Source: Bradyrhizobium sp. OK095 (lineage in GTDB: Bacteria; Pseudomonadota; Alphaproteobacteria; Rhizobiales; Xanthobacteraceae). From it: a DNA stretch of 64,000 nucleotides. The notes below the pieces were generated by a model. It saw nothing but the letters and a program-made list of their open reading frames with translations. It was not told where the DNA came from and did no database searches. Numbering within the stretch: position 1 is the stretch's first letter; each line of letters begins with the position of its first letter. The stretch lies in contig NZ_FOBX01000003.1 in NCBI RefSeq assembly GCF_900109945.1, positions 372,001 through 436,000 on the forward strand, read 5' to 3'. This document shows, one piece after another, positions 49,256 through 58,654 of this stretch. The translations under genes and the position numbers were made by a program.

Positions 49256-50401
49256 TTATTTGAGCGCGTCCGACGTCAGCTTGAACTTCTGGATGCGCTT
49301 GCCCTCGACCTCGCCGGTATAGACGTTGCCCTTGGCGTCGACCGCCATGGCGTGAAGCAGGGCGAACTGCCCGGCATTGCGGCCGCTGTGGCCGAAGGAA
49401 CCGACCACGCTGCCGTCGTCGCGCTTGATGACGCGGATCTCGTTGTTGGTGCCGTCGGCATTCAACAGATAGGTTTGCCTGGGATCGGGCCAAAGTGCGA
49501 GGTCGAACACCGCGCCGTCGCCGCGGCTGTCCTTCTCATAGATCCACTCCTTCACGAAGGTGCCGTCCTTCTTGAACACCTCAATGCGGTCCTGGCTGCG
49601 GTCGCAGACATAGACGAGGCCATCATTGGCGATCTTGATGCAGTGGACGGGATTGCCGAACTGCTCCTGCGAGGCGGCGGCCGGATCGTAGGGCGGCTGC
49701 TTGTCGTCGTTCGGAGTTTTGCCGTGACCGCCCCAATGCCGCTTGTAGGCGAGCGTGGTGGCGTCGAACACGATGACGCGGCGGTTGCCGTAACCGTCGG
49801 CGATGTAGAGCTCGTTGGCATCCTTATCGATCGCGATCTCGGCGGGACGGCCGAGCTGTGTCGTGTCGTTGCTGTTGGTGCGCGGCGCAATCTTGCCGAT
49901 CTGGCCAAGATATTTGCCGTCGAGCGTGAATTTCAGGATCGCACTGTCATTGTCGGCATTGCCGCCGACCCAGACGAAGCCGCGCTCGTCGACCTCGATA
50001 CCGTGCTCGCGGCCGACCCATTCATAGCCGTCGCCGGGCCCGCCCCAGGACCGCAGCAGATTGCCGTCGACGTCGAATTCCAGCACCGGCGGCGCCGGTA
50101 CGCAGCATTTGGCCCGTGGCGGGGTGAGGGTCGCGGCCTTCTCGCCGTCGATCAGCGAGCGCGGGCGGTGGATCACCCAGATATGCCCCTGCCAGTCCAC
50201 GGTGATCCCGCCGATCTGGCCGATGATCCAGTTGTTCGGGAGTTGCTTGGGCCAGGAGGCATCGACCGTGAAGGTCGGAACATCGCCTGCTATGGCGACG
50301 CTCGGCAGCACGAATGCGACGGCTGCAATCAGAATGGAGAAAGCGTGAGAGACACTCGCGAGCGCACGCGTAAAGCCTGCGCGATCATGCCATGGCGCCA
50401 T
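49256..50401 (-). CDS. Secreted NHL-type beta-propeller protein (copy 2)
   Basis: 381 residues, a tandem paralogue of the 48096 gene. Signal peptide (FVLPSVAIA) and the same series of blades (GITVDWQGHIWVI, GIEVDERGFVWVG, NELYIADGYGNRRVIVF, DGLVYVCDRSQDRIEVF). The last residues, KRIQKFKLTSDALK, are identical in both copies, and large stretches are near identical. This suggests recent duplication or gene conversion. The two are probably one transcript. Substrate unknown. Confidence 0.82.
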   Translation of the reverse strand: MAPWHDRAGFTRALASVSHAFSILIAAVAFVLPSVAIAGDVPTFTVDASWPKQLPNNWIIGQIGGITVDWQGHIWVIHRPRSLIDGEKAATLTPPRAKCCVPAPPVLEFDVDGNLLRSWGGPGDGYEWVGREHGIEVDERGFVWVGGNADNDSAILKFTLDGKYLGQIGKIAPRTNSNDTTQLGRPAEIAIDKDANELYIADGYGNRRVIVFDATTLAYKRHWGGHGKTPNDDKQPPYDPAAASQEQFGNPVHCIKIANDGLVYVCDRSQDRIEVFKKDGTFVKEWIYEKDSRGDGAVFDLALWPDPRQTYLLNADGTNNEIRVIKRDDGSVVGSFGHSGRNAGQFALLHAMAVDAKGNVYTGEVEGKRIQKFKLTSDALK

Positions 50402-50479
50402 GGCAACCTCCCTTTTTTGGCTTGCGGCTTGCTGCCGCTTGAGCGCGGGCAGTCAATCGCGGGGAGGGACGCGAGTCAA

Positions 50480-51220
50480 TCAGGCCGGGGAGCGGAAGCT
50501 CATCAAGGTGCGGGTCTTGTAGTCGTAGAACTTGCCGGTCTCGGTCCAGCCGGGCGCGCACATCGGCACGATCAATTCGGCGACCTGCTCGGCCGTCTCC
50601 AGCGTCGCAGGATCCTCGCCCGGCATCAGCGTCGCGCGCATGCGGGTGCGGACGGGACCCGGATTGAACAGGTTGACGCGCAGCTTGGTGTTCGCGGTCT
50701 CCTGCGCCCAGGCGCGCGCCAGCGTCTCCAGCGCGGCCTTGGAGGCGGCGTAGGGGCTGACATAGGCGGTGGCCTTGTTGGCGGCGCCTGAGGTGATGAA
50801 CACGGCGCGGCCGGCGTCGGACTGCTTCAGCAACGGCTCCATGCAGCGGATCAGCTGGAAGTTCGCGGAGACGTTGATCGCCATCACGTCGGTGAAGGCC
50901 TTCAGCTCGATATGGCCGACCGGCGAGGACGGGCCGAGCACGCCGGCATTGCCGACGAGGATGTCGAGCTTGCCGTAGCGTTCGTGCAGGCCCGCGCCGA
51001 GCCGCGCGATGCCGTCGGAATCGGTGAGGTTGAGCGGCACCAGCGTGGCGCTGCCGCCGCTTTTCCGGATCTCGTCGTCGAGCTCTTCCAGCCCGCCTTG
51101 CGTCCGCGCCGTTGCAACGATATGCGCGCCGGCCTTCGCCAGGGCGATGGCCGTAGCATAGCCGATGCCGCGCGAGGCGCCGGTGACGAGAGCGATGCGG
51201 TCGGCGAGTGGCTTTGTCAT
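50480..51220 (-). CDS. SDR-family oxidoreductase
   Basis: 246 residues, classical short-chain dehydrogenase. TGASRGIG (cofactor site), NAGV, the active-site serine in VFITSGAAN, and YAASK (catalytic Tyr and Lys) are all present. Substrate unknown. It lies downstream of a small membrane-protein gene and purF on the same strand, with a dispersed repeat just upstream, so it may have its own promoter. Confidence 0.92.
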   Translation of the reverse strand: MTKPLADRIALVTGASRGIGYATAIALAKAGAHIVATARTQGGLEELDDEIRKSGGSATLVPLNLTDSDGIARLGAGLHERYGKLDILVGNAGVLGPSSPVGHIELKAFTDVMAINVSANFQLIRCMEPLLKQSDAGRAVFITSGAANKATAYVSPYAASKAALETLARAWAQETANTKLRVNLFNPGPVRTRMRATLMPGEDPATLETAEQVAELIVPMCAPGWTETGKFYDYKTRTLMSFRSPA

Positions 51221-51239
51221 GGCGGGGTTTTACAGGCGT

Positions 51240-51270
51240 GGATGGCCGGGACAAGCCCGGTCATGACGGA
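51240..51270. repeat. Dispersed short hairpin repeat
   Basis: GATGGCCGGGACAAGCCCGG followed by TCATGACGGA is a hairpin-forming repeat (GGCCGGG / CCCGGTC) of a type I recall as abundant in Bradyrhizobium. It lies 20 bp before the SDR start. Confidence 0.5.
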
Positions 51271-51287
51271 ATTCTTGCCCTTGAACC

Positions 51288-51431
51288 TCAGCTACCGCCG
51301 CCCGACTGCATATTGTCGCTATTGGTAGCGTTTCCCGAGCCGTCAGGTGTCACCTTCATGCCCTGCCTAAAGGCAAAGACGATGAAGCCGATCAAAAGCC
51401 CTCCGCAGAGAATGGCAATGATCAGCTGCAT
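51288..51431 (-). CDS. Small single-helix membrane protein, 47 residues
   Basis: A 47-codon frame from ATG 51429-51431 to TGA: MQLIIAILCGGLLIGFIVFA is a single membrane helix, followed by a polar Ser/Asn/Gly-rich tail. A GAGG-containing sequence precedes the start. Located between purF and the SDR gene on the same strand. Codon use is like the neighbours, so a real gene is plausible; function unknown. Confidence 0.5.
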   Translation of the reverse strand: MQLIIAILCGGLLIGFIVFAFRQGMKVTPDGSGNATNSDNMQSGGGS

Positions 51432-51446
51432 CGTCGCGGCCTCGCG

Positions 51447-52952
51447 TCAGCTCGCTTCCGCCAGCAGCGACAATTGTCGCGGCTGCTGCTCGGTCTGGGT
51501 CTGGTCGGTGAGGTGGGTCGGATACGCCCCGGTGAAGCAATGATCCGAGAATTTCGGATTGGCGGGGTCGCGGCCGGGCTCGCCCATGCCGCGATACATG
51601 CCGTCGATTGACAGGAAGGCGAGCGAGTCGGCGCCGATGATCTCGCGCATCTCCTCCAGCGAATGCGTCGCCGCAAGAAGACCGCCGCGATCCGGCAGGT
51701 CGATGCCGTAATAGTCGGGATAGAGGATCGGCGGCGAGGCGAGGCGGAAGTGAACTTCCTTGGCACCGGCATCGCGCATCATGCGCACGATCTTCTTCGA
51801 GGTGGTGCCGCGCACCAGCGAGTCGTCGATCAGGATGATGCGCTTGCCTTCGATCGCGGCGCGGTTGGCCGAATGCTTCATTCGCACGCCGGACTCGCGG
51901 ATCGCCTGCGTCGGCTGGATGAAGGTGCGGCCGACATAGTGGTTGCGGATGATGCCGAGCTCGAACGGAATGCCGGAATGCTGGCTGTAGCCGATCGCCG
52001 CGGGCACGCCGGAATCCGGCACCGGCACGACGACGTCGACCTCGACATGGCTCTCGCGGGCGAGCTGCGCGCCGAAATTTTTGCGCACCTCGTAGACCGA
52101 GCGGCCGTGAACGATTGAATCCGGACGGGAGAAGTAGATGTATTCGAAGATGCAGGGACGCGGCGCCATCGGCGGGAACGGCTTGTGGATGTCCTGGCCG
52201 TTCTCGTCGAACACAATGACTTCGCCGGGCTCGATGTCGCGGACGAAGCGTGCGCCGATGATGTCGAGCGCGCAGGTCTCCGAGGTCAGGATCGGGCAGC
52301 CGTCGAGGTCGCCGAGCACCAGCGGGCGGATGCCGCGCGGATCGCGCGCTCCGACCAGCTTCTTGTTGGTCAGCGAGACCAGCGCGTAGGCGCCTTCGAT
52401 CTCGCGCAGTGCGTCGATGTAGCGCTCGATGAAGCGGCTGCGCCTGGAGCGCGCGACCAGATGCAGGATCACCTCGGTGTCGGTGGTCGACTGCATCATC
52501 GACCCGTTCTTCACGAGCTCGCGGCGCAGCGTCAGGCCGTTGGTGAGGTTGCCGTTGTGGGCGACCGCGAGGCCGCCGGCATTCAGCTCGGCAAACAGCG
52601 GCTGCACGTTACGCAGGATGGTCGCGCCGGTGGTGGCGTAGCGGACGTGGCCGACGGCCATATTGCCGGGCAGGCGGTCGATCACCTCGCGGCGGGAGAA
52701 GGTGTCGCCGACCAGGCCGAGGCGGCGTTCGGAATGGAAGCGGCTGCCGTCGTAGGAGACGATGCCGGCGGCTTCCTGGCCGCGATGCTGAAGGGCGTGA
52801 AGGCCGAGCGCCGTGATGGCGGCTGCGTCCGGGTGACCATAGATGCCGAAGACGCCGCATTCCTCGCGCAGCGTATCCCCCTCCAGATCGTCCTGTAGCT
52901 CGAGCGCGGCTGGGCCGAGATCAAATTGGGCGTCCTGGTCAGGGTATCGCAT
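51447..52952 (-). CDS. purF: Amidophosphoribosyltransferase
   Basis: 501 residues from ATG 52950-52952. A propeptide of 31 residues precedes Cys32 in EECGVFGIYGH, the N-terminal nucleophile glutamine amidotransferase. PRPP-binding motif IILIDDSLVRGTTS is in the second half. First committed step of purine synthesis. The cvpA gene lies upstream, 28 bp away, as in other proteobacteria. Confidence 0.95.
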   Translation of the reverse strand: MRYPDQDAQFDLGPAALELQDDLEGDTLREECGVFGIYGHPDAAAITALGLHALQHRGQEAAGIVSYDGSRFHSERRLGLVGDTFSRREVIDRLPGNMAVGHVRYATTGATILRNVQPLFAELNAGGLAVAHNGNLTNGLTLRRELVKNGSMMQSTTDTEVILHLVARSRRSRFIERYIDALREIEGAYALVSLTNKKLVGARDPRGIRPLVLGDLDGCPILTSETCALDIIGARFVRDIEPGEVIVFDENGQDIHKPFPPMAPRPCIFEYIYFSRPDSIVHGRSVYEVRKNFGAQLARESHVEVDVVVPVPDSGVPAAIGYSQHSGIPFELGIIRNHYVGRTFIQPTQAIRESGVRMKHSANRAAIEGKRIILIDDSLVRGTTSKKIVRMMRDAGAKEVHFRLASPPILYPDYYGIDLPDRGGLLAATHSLEEMREIIGADSLAFLSIDGMYRGMGEPGRDPANPKFSDHCFTGAYPTHLTDQTQTEQQPRQLSLLAEAS

Positions 52953-52980
52953 CTCGTCCGCGCCTCTCGTTAGGGCCAAA

Positions 52981-53610
52981 TCAACGCGCCGCAGGTTTCT
53001 CGATCAGCTTTTTCAGGCCGTCACGAGCAGGTTTGCTGTAGCCGTCGCCAGTGCCCGAAGGCTGCTGGTCGGTATCAGCTTGATCATCATCTGGTTTGTT
53101 TTTCTTGAATCTCTTCAAGATGGTGTTCTCGGGGTCATCAGGCAAGAGGGCCATCAGCCAATCCCCGGTTCCCTGGAGCACCACGCGGGATTTGGCCCCC
53201 GCGACCCAGTCCGGGCGCTGCTTGTCCGGCACCAGCCAGGTGAAGAACAGGAACGCGACCACGACGATCAAAAGCCCGCGAGCGAGGCCAAACAGGAAGC
53301 CCAGGGTGCGATCCAGCGCGCCGATGCGCGAATCCAGGATCATGTCGGAGATCCGGACCGTGATCACGGAGACCACGACCAGGGTACCGATGAACACTCC
53401 CGCCACCACGACCACGCTCGCGACGGTGTCGTTGTTGAAATAGGTTTTTGCGGTCGGAAGCAGCTTCGAGAAGGAATACAGCGTCACGATCGCCGCGGCG
53501 CCCCAGGCCGCGATCGACAGGATTTCGCGCATGAAGCCGCGGACCATGGCGAGCAGGCCCGAGATCAGCATCACACCGAGCAGGATCAGGTCGAGGAGTG
53601 TTACTGGCAT
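52981..53610 (-). CDS. cvpA: CvpA family membrane protein
   Basis: 209 residues with four hydrophobic helices. The CvpA pattern LDLILLGVMLISGLLAMVRG, the REILSIAAWGAAAI segment, and DRTLGFLFGLARGLLIV are present. The C-terminal 60 residues are cytoplasmic-like and charged. CvpA is linked to purF in many genomes and to envelope stress; the reason is not well established. Co-directional with purF, separated by 28 bp. Confidence 0.92.
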   Translation of the reverse strand: MPVTLLDLILLGVMLISGLLAMVRGFMREILSIAAWGAAAIVTLYSFSKLLPTAKTYFNNDTVASVVVVAGVFIGTLVVVSVITVRISDMILDSRIGALDRTLGFLFGLARGLLIVVVAFLFFTWLVPDKQRPDWVAGAKSRVVLQGTGDWLMALLPDDPENTILKRFKKNKPDDDQADTDQQPSGTGDGYSKPARDGLKKLIEKPAAR

Positions 53611-53776
53611 CGGCTGGTCTGGTCCGCTCGTACGTCGAAGGTGCTCAGCGAATCGGTGTTTGGCCGTGGCCCTAAGTGAGGGTCAGACGGCGTTCCCGGC
53701 AAGGCCGCAACCACGCAATCCCATGCTGCTTTTGTGACGGCTGTATAGCCGTGGAGGCCGGAAACGTCACCTCCAC

Positions 53777-55225
53777 CTAACCCTCTCCACGGCGGAATCT
53801 TGCCGGTGTGGCATTTTTCTCCGCCGGTGGGCTCGGGTCGCCGCGTCGGGAGCCCTTGGCGGCGATCTCGGCGACCAATGTCGTGAGGCTGTTGACCGCG
53901 TTCAGGGTCAATCCGGCGTCGCCGCTGGCATCGCCGCCCCGTGCCGATTCGGGCAGCACAGCGCGCTTGAAGCCGAGCTTGACCGCTTCCTTGAGCCGCG
54001 CCGGGGTCTGCGCCACCGGCCGGATGACGCCGGAGAGCGAAATCTCGCCGAAATAGACGGCATCGGTAGGTAACTGCGCATTAACCAGGGATGACACCAG
54101 CGCGGCCGCTGCGGCCATATCGGCCGCCGGCTCGTGGATGCGCAGGCCGCCCGCGACGTTCAGATAGACGTCGTGGCCGGACAATTTCACGCCGCAATGG
54201 GCCTCCAGCACCGCCAGCACCATCGAGAGCCGGCTTTGATCCCAGCCGACCACAGCCCGGCGCGGGGTGCCGAGCGAGGTCGGGGCCACCAGTGCCTGCA
54301 ATTCGACCAGAACGGGCCTTGTGCCCTCAATCCCTGCAAAGACGGCGGTGCCGGGTGTGCCGAGGTCACGCTCGGACAGGAACAGCTCGGAAGGATTGGT
54401 AACCTCGCGCAGGCCGAGGCCGGTCATCTCGAACACGCCGATCTCGTCCGTCGGACCGAAACGGTTCTTCACGGCGCGCAGGATGCGGAATTGCTGCGAG
54501 CCTTCGCCTTCGAAAGACAACACCGCATCGACCATATGCTCGACGACGCGGGGGCCGGCGATCTGGCCGTCCTTGGTGACGTGGCCGACCAGGATGATGG
54601 CGGCGCCCGTCTTCTTGGCAAACCGTATCAGCGCCTGCGCCGAGGCGCGCACCTGAGTGACGGTGCCGGGCGCCGATTCCACGGTGTCGGTCCACATGGT
54701 CTGGATCGAATCGATCACGATCAGCCGCGGCACCGCGCCTTCCGACAGCGTCGAGATGATGTCCTCGACCGAGGTCTCGGCCGCGAGCTGCACCGGCGCA
54801 TCCGACAGCCCGAGCCGCTCGGCGCGCAGCCGCACCTGCGCGATCGCCTCTTCGCCGGAGATGTAGACGATGCGGTGGCCGGCGCGCGCCATCAGACTGG
54901 TGGCTTGAGTGAGCAGCGTCGATTTGCCGATGCCGGGATCGCCACCGACCAGCAGCACCGAGCCGCGGACGAAGCCGCCGCCGGTGACGCGGTCGAGCTC
55001 GGTCATGCCTGAGGACAGGCGCGGGGCGTCCTGGGTTTTTCCGGCCAGGCTCTCCAGCGCAAACGTGCGGCCCTTGCGCTTGGAGCGGATCGAGACCGGG
55101 ACGCTGCCGGTCGCGTCCTCTTCGGCCAACGTATTCCACTCGCCGCAGGACTCGCACTTGCCCTGCCAGCGGTTATAGGCCGCGCCGCAGTTCTGGCAGA
55201 CGAAGGAAAGCGTGTTCTTGGCCAT
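53777..55225 (-). CDS. radA: DNA repair protein RadA
   Basis: 482 residues from ATG 55223-55225; a longer frame starting upstream is unlikely. A four-Cys zinc finger opens the protein (CQNCGAAYNRWQGKCESC, residues about 9-26). The RecA-like core has Walker A GGDPGIGKST, Walker B LIVIDSIQT and the RadA motif KNRFG, and the C-terminal Lon-like domain is complete (ARLKEAVKLGFKRAVLPESA). Branch migration and recombination helicase. Located upstream of cvpA on the same strand. Confidence 0.95.
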   Translation of the reverse strand: MAKNTLSFVCQNCGAAYNRWQGKCESCGEWNTLAEEDATGSVPVSIRSKRKGRTFALESLAGKTQDAPRLSSGMTELDRVTGGGFVRGSVLLVGGDPGIGKSTLLTQATSLMARAGHRIVYISGEEAIAQVRLRAERLGLSDAPVQLAAETSVEDIISTLSEGAVPRLIVIDSIQTMWTDTVESAPGTVTQVRASAQALIRFAKKTGAAIILVGHVTKDGQIAGPRVVEHMVDAVLSFEGEGSQQFRILRAVKNRFGPTDEIGVFEMTGLGLREVTNPSELFLSERDLGTPGTAVFAGIEGTRPVLVELQALVAPTSLGTPRRAVVGWDQSRLSMVLAVLEAHCGVKLSGHDVYLNVAGGLRIHEPAADMAAAAALVSSLVNAQLPTDAVYFGEISLSGVIRPVAQTPARLKEAVKLGFKRAVLPESARGGDASGDAGLTLNAVNSLTTLVAEIAAKGSRRGDPSPPAEKNATPARFRRGEG

Positions 55226-55430
55226 GGGGACGGTTGAGTCGGAGGGCTTGAGGTCTGCTGATAGCACGGAATGGCGGGCCGTGAGGCCGATCACCCGCGC
55301 GCCAAATATCGCAATTCAATGCAACCGGTACACCCTTTGTTAGCTCTAGGCGGCCACGCCGCGCCGGACTTTGCCAAATGTTAGCGGACGCGGGTCCATT
55401 TTCGGAACCAATATCGGGTGGCGAAAAAAA

Positions 55431-56588
55431 ATGACGGTCTTCTTGCGCATCTTGCTCGTTGTGGGCATGGCCTGCGGCGTGTTCACGCCGATCGGCGGCG
55501 CCGTCGCGTCCGATGCAAAGCCTCTCAACATCGTCTTCGTCAATCCCGGCAAGACCGGCGAGGTCTATTGGGACATGGTCGCGCAGACCATGCAGGCCGC
55601 CGCCCTTGAGCTCGATGCGCATGTCGAGGTGCTGACCAGCGAGCGCAATTACCGCATCATGCAGGAGCTCGGGCTCGGCGTGTTGGCGCGTTCCGACAAG
55701 CCCGATTTCCTCATTCTCTCGAACGAGGAGGCCGCCGCCGTTCCGGTCCTGGAAGCGGCCGAGGCTGCCGGGGTCAAGACGCTGCTGCTGTCGAACACCC
55801 TGATTGGCGAGGATGCGGCGCGTCTCGGACCGCCGCGCCAGAAGCTCAAGACCTGGCTCGGCGATATCACGACCGATCTCCAGACCGCCGGCGTGCGCAT
55901 GGCCAACGCCCTGATCCGCACGGCGCGTGCCGAGAAATGGCAGAGCCCGGACGGCAAGATCCACATTCTCGGCATCGGTGGCGACGAGATCACGCCGGCC
56001 TCGATCGCCCGCAACGCCGGTCTCAAGCTTGCCGCAGACGCCGCGTCCGATGTCGTGGTGGACCGGATGCTGTTCGCCAACTGGACGCAGTCCGAGGCCG
56101 AGCAGGTCACGACGAATTATCTGAGTTGGGCCTCGCGCAAGGGGATCCGGCCGGCCGGCGTGTGGGCCGGCAACGATCCGATGGCGCTGGGAGCCATCAA
56201 GGCCATCTCGACGGCAGGCCTTGTGCCCGGCCAGGACATCCAGGTGGTCGGTCTCAACTGGTCGGAGGACGCCTTGCGTGCGATCAAGGCAGGCCGACTG
56301 CTTCTGACTGACGGCGGCCACTTTCTGCTCGGCGGCTGGTCGATCGTGCTGCTCCGCGACTATGCCGATGGTTGCGATTTCGCGGCGACTTCGCCCCATG
56401 TCGAGGTCAAGACGTCTGCGATCACCCGCGCAAACCTTGCATCCGTCAGTGACCTGATCAGGACCCGCGCCTTCGAGCGGATTGACTTCACGCGGTTCAG
56501 GGCGAGGGCGGGACGCTGCGGGCAATATGATTTCTCCATCAATGCGCTCATCTCGTCGCTGGCGCCTCTGGAAGGTACTGCTGACTGA
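55431..56588 (+). CDS. Periplasmic sugar-type substrate-binding protein
   Basis: 385 residues from ATG 55431 with a signal peptide (LLVVGMACGVFTPIGGAVA). Type I periplasmic-binding fold of the sugar/LacI-like class: IVFVNPGKTGEVYWDMVAQT, ILGIGGDEITPASIARN and GVWAGNDPMALGAIKAIS. It has no ABC permease or ATPase nearby. It overlaps the GGDEF-EAL gene by one base (TGATG), which suggests that it presents a ligand to the periplasmic sensor part of that protein. Confidence 0.88.
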   Translation: MTVFLRILLVVGMACGVFTPIGGAVASDAKPLNIVFVNPGKTGEVYWDMVAQTMQAAALELDAHVEVLTSERNYRIMQELGLGVLARSDKPDFLILSNEEAAAVPVLEAAEAAGVKTLLLSNTLIGEDAARLGPPRQKLKTWLGDITTDLQTAGVRMANALIRTARAEKWQSPDGKIHILGIGGDEITPASIARNAGLKLAADAASDVVVDRMLFANWTQSEAEQVTTNYLSWASRKGIRPAGVWAGNDPMALGAIKAISTAGLVPGQDIQVVGLNWSEDALRAIKAGRLLLTDGGHFLLGGWSIVLLRDYADGCDFAATSPHVEVKTSAITRANLASVSDLIRTRAFERIDFTRFRARAGRCGQYDFSINALISSLAPLEGTAD

Positions 56589-58648
56589 TGCGAAACGGCG
56601 ACGACATGAGTAATCCGGACCGCAAGGCGGCGCCTTCACGCTCGCGCTCGGTGGTTCGTGCGATGATCTGGGCCACCGTGCCGGTGCTGCTGGTGGTGCA
56701 GTTGCTTGCCTCCGCCGGTGTCGAGGTCTCGAGCTTCTGGTCGCAGATCAAACAGCTCGACGCGCGCATTGCACGCGTTGCCGAGAGCCGTGCCGAGCTG
56801 ATCGCCGAGCCGCTCTGGAAGATGCGCTACGACCAGGTCACGAGCGTGCTCAACGAGATCATGCACGACGAGACCATCGCCGCCGCGGCTGTCTATGACG
56901 ACACAGGCGTTGCAATCGCCCGGGTGGTGGCGCGACCTGCGGATCAGGCGGTCTCGGAGGTTTCTCGTCCAATCGGCTACCGCAACGGCAACATCGCCGT
57001 TGAGGCCGGCCGCATCGTGATCGCCTATTCCTACGCGACGGTCTATGCCGACACGGGCAGCCAGCTGATGCTGCTTCTCGTCGTCGGCCTGCTCGCAACG
57101 CTTGCGACTGTCGTTGCCATGCGGATATCGGCCAACATCTTCATCGGCAGGCCGCTCGCCGCGATCACGTCGGCAATCCAGCGCAGCAAGCAGGACGGGC
57201 GCGCTTATCCGGCGGACATCAAATCGTCGAACGAATTCGGTCAGCTCGCGCAAGCCTTCAATGCCATGCAGCACACGACGTCGGGCGCGCTCGACCGGCT
57301 CGGGCACATGGCCTCGCACGATCCGCTCACCGGCCTGCCCAATCGCCGTTCGTTGTCCGAGCATTTGGTGACCTTGAGCCACGATGCCGGCTCGCCGGAC
57401 TCGCTGATCGCCTTCTGCTTCATCGATCTCGACGATTTCAAGGGCATCAACGACACCTTTGGCCACGATTCCGGCGACAAGTTTCTGGTGCACATTTCCG
57501 AGCGCCTTCGCGCCGCGGTCGAGCCGCAGGACTGGGTCGCACGGCTCGGCGGCGACGAGTTCGTCGTCATCCGCCCCGAGGTCAGCAACGAGGCGACCGC
57601 GCAAGCATTCGCGCGCCAGCTGCTGGACGCCATTTCCGAACCGATCCGGCTGCACGACAAGCAGGTCGTGCCGCGCGCCAGCATCGGCCTTGCTGTGCGC
57701 CGCGCCGGCGATCCCGAATTGTCGCATCTGCCGGCGCTCGCCGACATCGCGCTCTACCATGCCAAGAGCAAGGCGCCGGGCACCGTGGCGGTGCTGGACG
57801 AAGCGCTCCAGCGCGACTATCGCCGCCGCCGGGATCTGGAACTCGCCATTCCCGCGGGCTTCACCGAGGGGCAGTTCGAGGTCTGGTATCAGAGCCAGGT
57901 CGATCTGGAGAGTCAGGCTGTCGTCGGCTTGGAGGCCCTCATTCGCTGGCGTCACCCCGAGCACGGGATCATCGGTCCCGGCGAATTCCTGCCGTTGATC
58001 GAGCGCAGCGGCAACAATGCGCGGCTGACGCGCTATGTGCTGACCGATGCCTGCCGTGCGCTGCAGCGCCTCATGGCCGCCGGCAAGCCGCAAATCCGGA
58101 TCGCGATCAATCTGCCGCCGTCCGAGCTCGCCGACCATTCATTCGCCGCCGAGCTGCGTGCGACCTGTGCGCGCTTCGATGTCGCGCCTTCCTCGCTCGA
58201 GCTCGAGATCACCGAGGGCTCGCTGATCAACAACATCGCCAGCGCCTCCGAGACGCTACACCGCCTGCGGCGGCTGGGGGCCACGATCGCACTCGACGAT
58301 TTCGGCACGGGCTACAGCTCGCTCGCGCACCTCAGGCGTTTCCCGCTGGACAAGGTCAAGATCGACAAGGCCTTCATCAGCGAGATCCCCGGCAGCGCGG
58401 AAGACAAGGCCATCGTCGGCGTCATCGCATCGCTCGCGGGTACGTTGGGGCTGACGCTCGTCGCGGAGGGCATCGAGCAGGCCGAGCAGGCCGAGGCCAT
58501 GCGCGAGATGGGCGTGATGCTCGGGCAGGGCTTTCACTATCATCGACCGCAGCCGCTCGACGCCGTGCTGCAATGGCTCGAGACACAGGCGGCGCCCGAA
58601 AGCCGCGTCCTTGCCGACAGCCCGTCGATCGCGCCTGAATTCGCCTGA
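56588..58648 (+). CDS. GGDEF-EAL cyclic-di-GMP enzyme with periplasmic sensor
   Basis: 686 residues. Membrane segments at about 25-45 and 158-180 enclose a periplasmic domain of about 110 residues. A HAMP-like linker follows, then GGDEF at 321-325 within RLGGDEFVV (active diguanylate cyclase site) and EAL at 448-450 (GLEALIRW) with DDFGTGYSS later, so both catalytic sites look intact. c-di-GMP synthesis and breakdown are both possible. The binding protein encoded upstream overlaps it by one base, so it is probably its sensor partner. Confidence 0.94.
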   Translation: MRNGDDMSNPDRKAAPSRSRSVVRAMIWATVPVLLVVQLLASAGVEVSSFWSQIKQLDARIARVAESRAELIAEPLWKMRYDQVTSVLNEIMHDETIAAAAVYDDTGVAIARVVARPADQAVSEVSRPIGYRNGNIAVEAGRIVIAYSYATVYADTGSQLMLLLVVGLLATLATVVAMRISANIFIGRPLAAITSAIQRSKQDGRAYPADIKSSNEFGQLAQAFNAMQHTTSGALDRLGHMASHDPLTGLPNRRSLSEHLVTLSHDAGSPDSLIAFCFIDLDDFKGINDTFGHDSGDKFLVHISERLRAAVEPQDWVARLGGDEFVVIRPEVSNEATAQAFARQLLDAISEPIRLHDKQVVPRASIGLAVRRAGDPELSHLPALADIALYHAKSKAPGTVAVLDEALQRDYRRRRDLELAIPAGFTEGQFEVWYQSQVDLESQAVVGLEALIRWRHPEHGIIGPGEFLPLIERSGNNARLTRYVLTDACRALQRLMAAGKPQIRIAINLPPSELADHSFAAELRATCARFDVAPSSLELEITEGSLINNIASASETLHRLRRLGATIALDDFGTGYSSLAHLRRFPLDKVKIDKAFISEIPGSAEDKAIVGVIASLAGTLGLTLVAEGIEQAEQAEAMREMGVMLGQGFHYHRPQPLDAVLQWLETQAAPESRVLADSPSIAPEFA

Positions 58649-58654
58649 GCGCGG

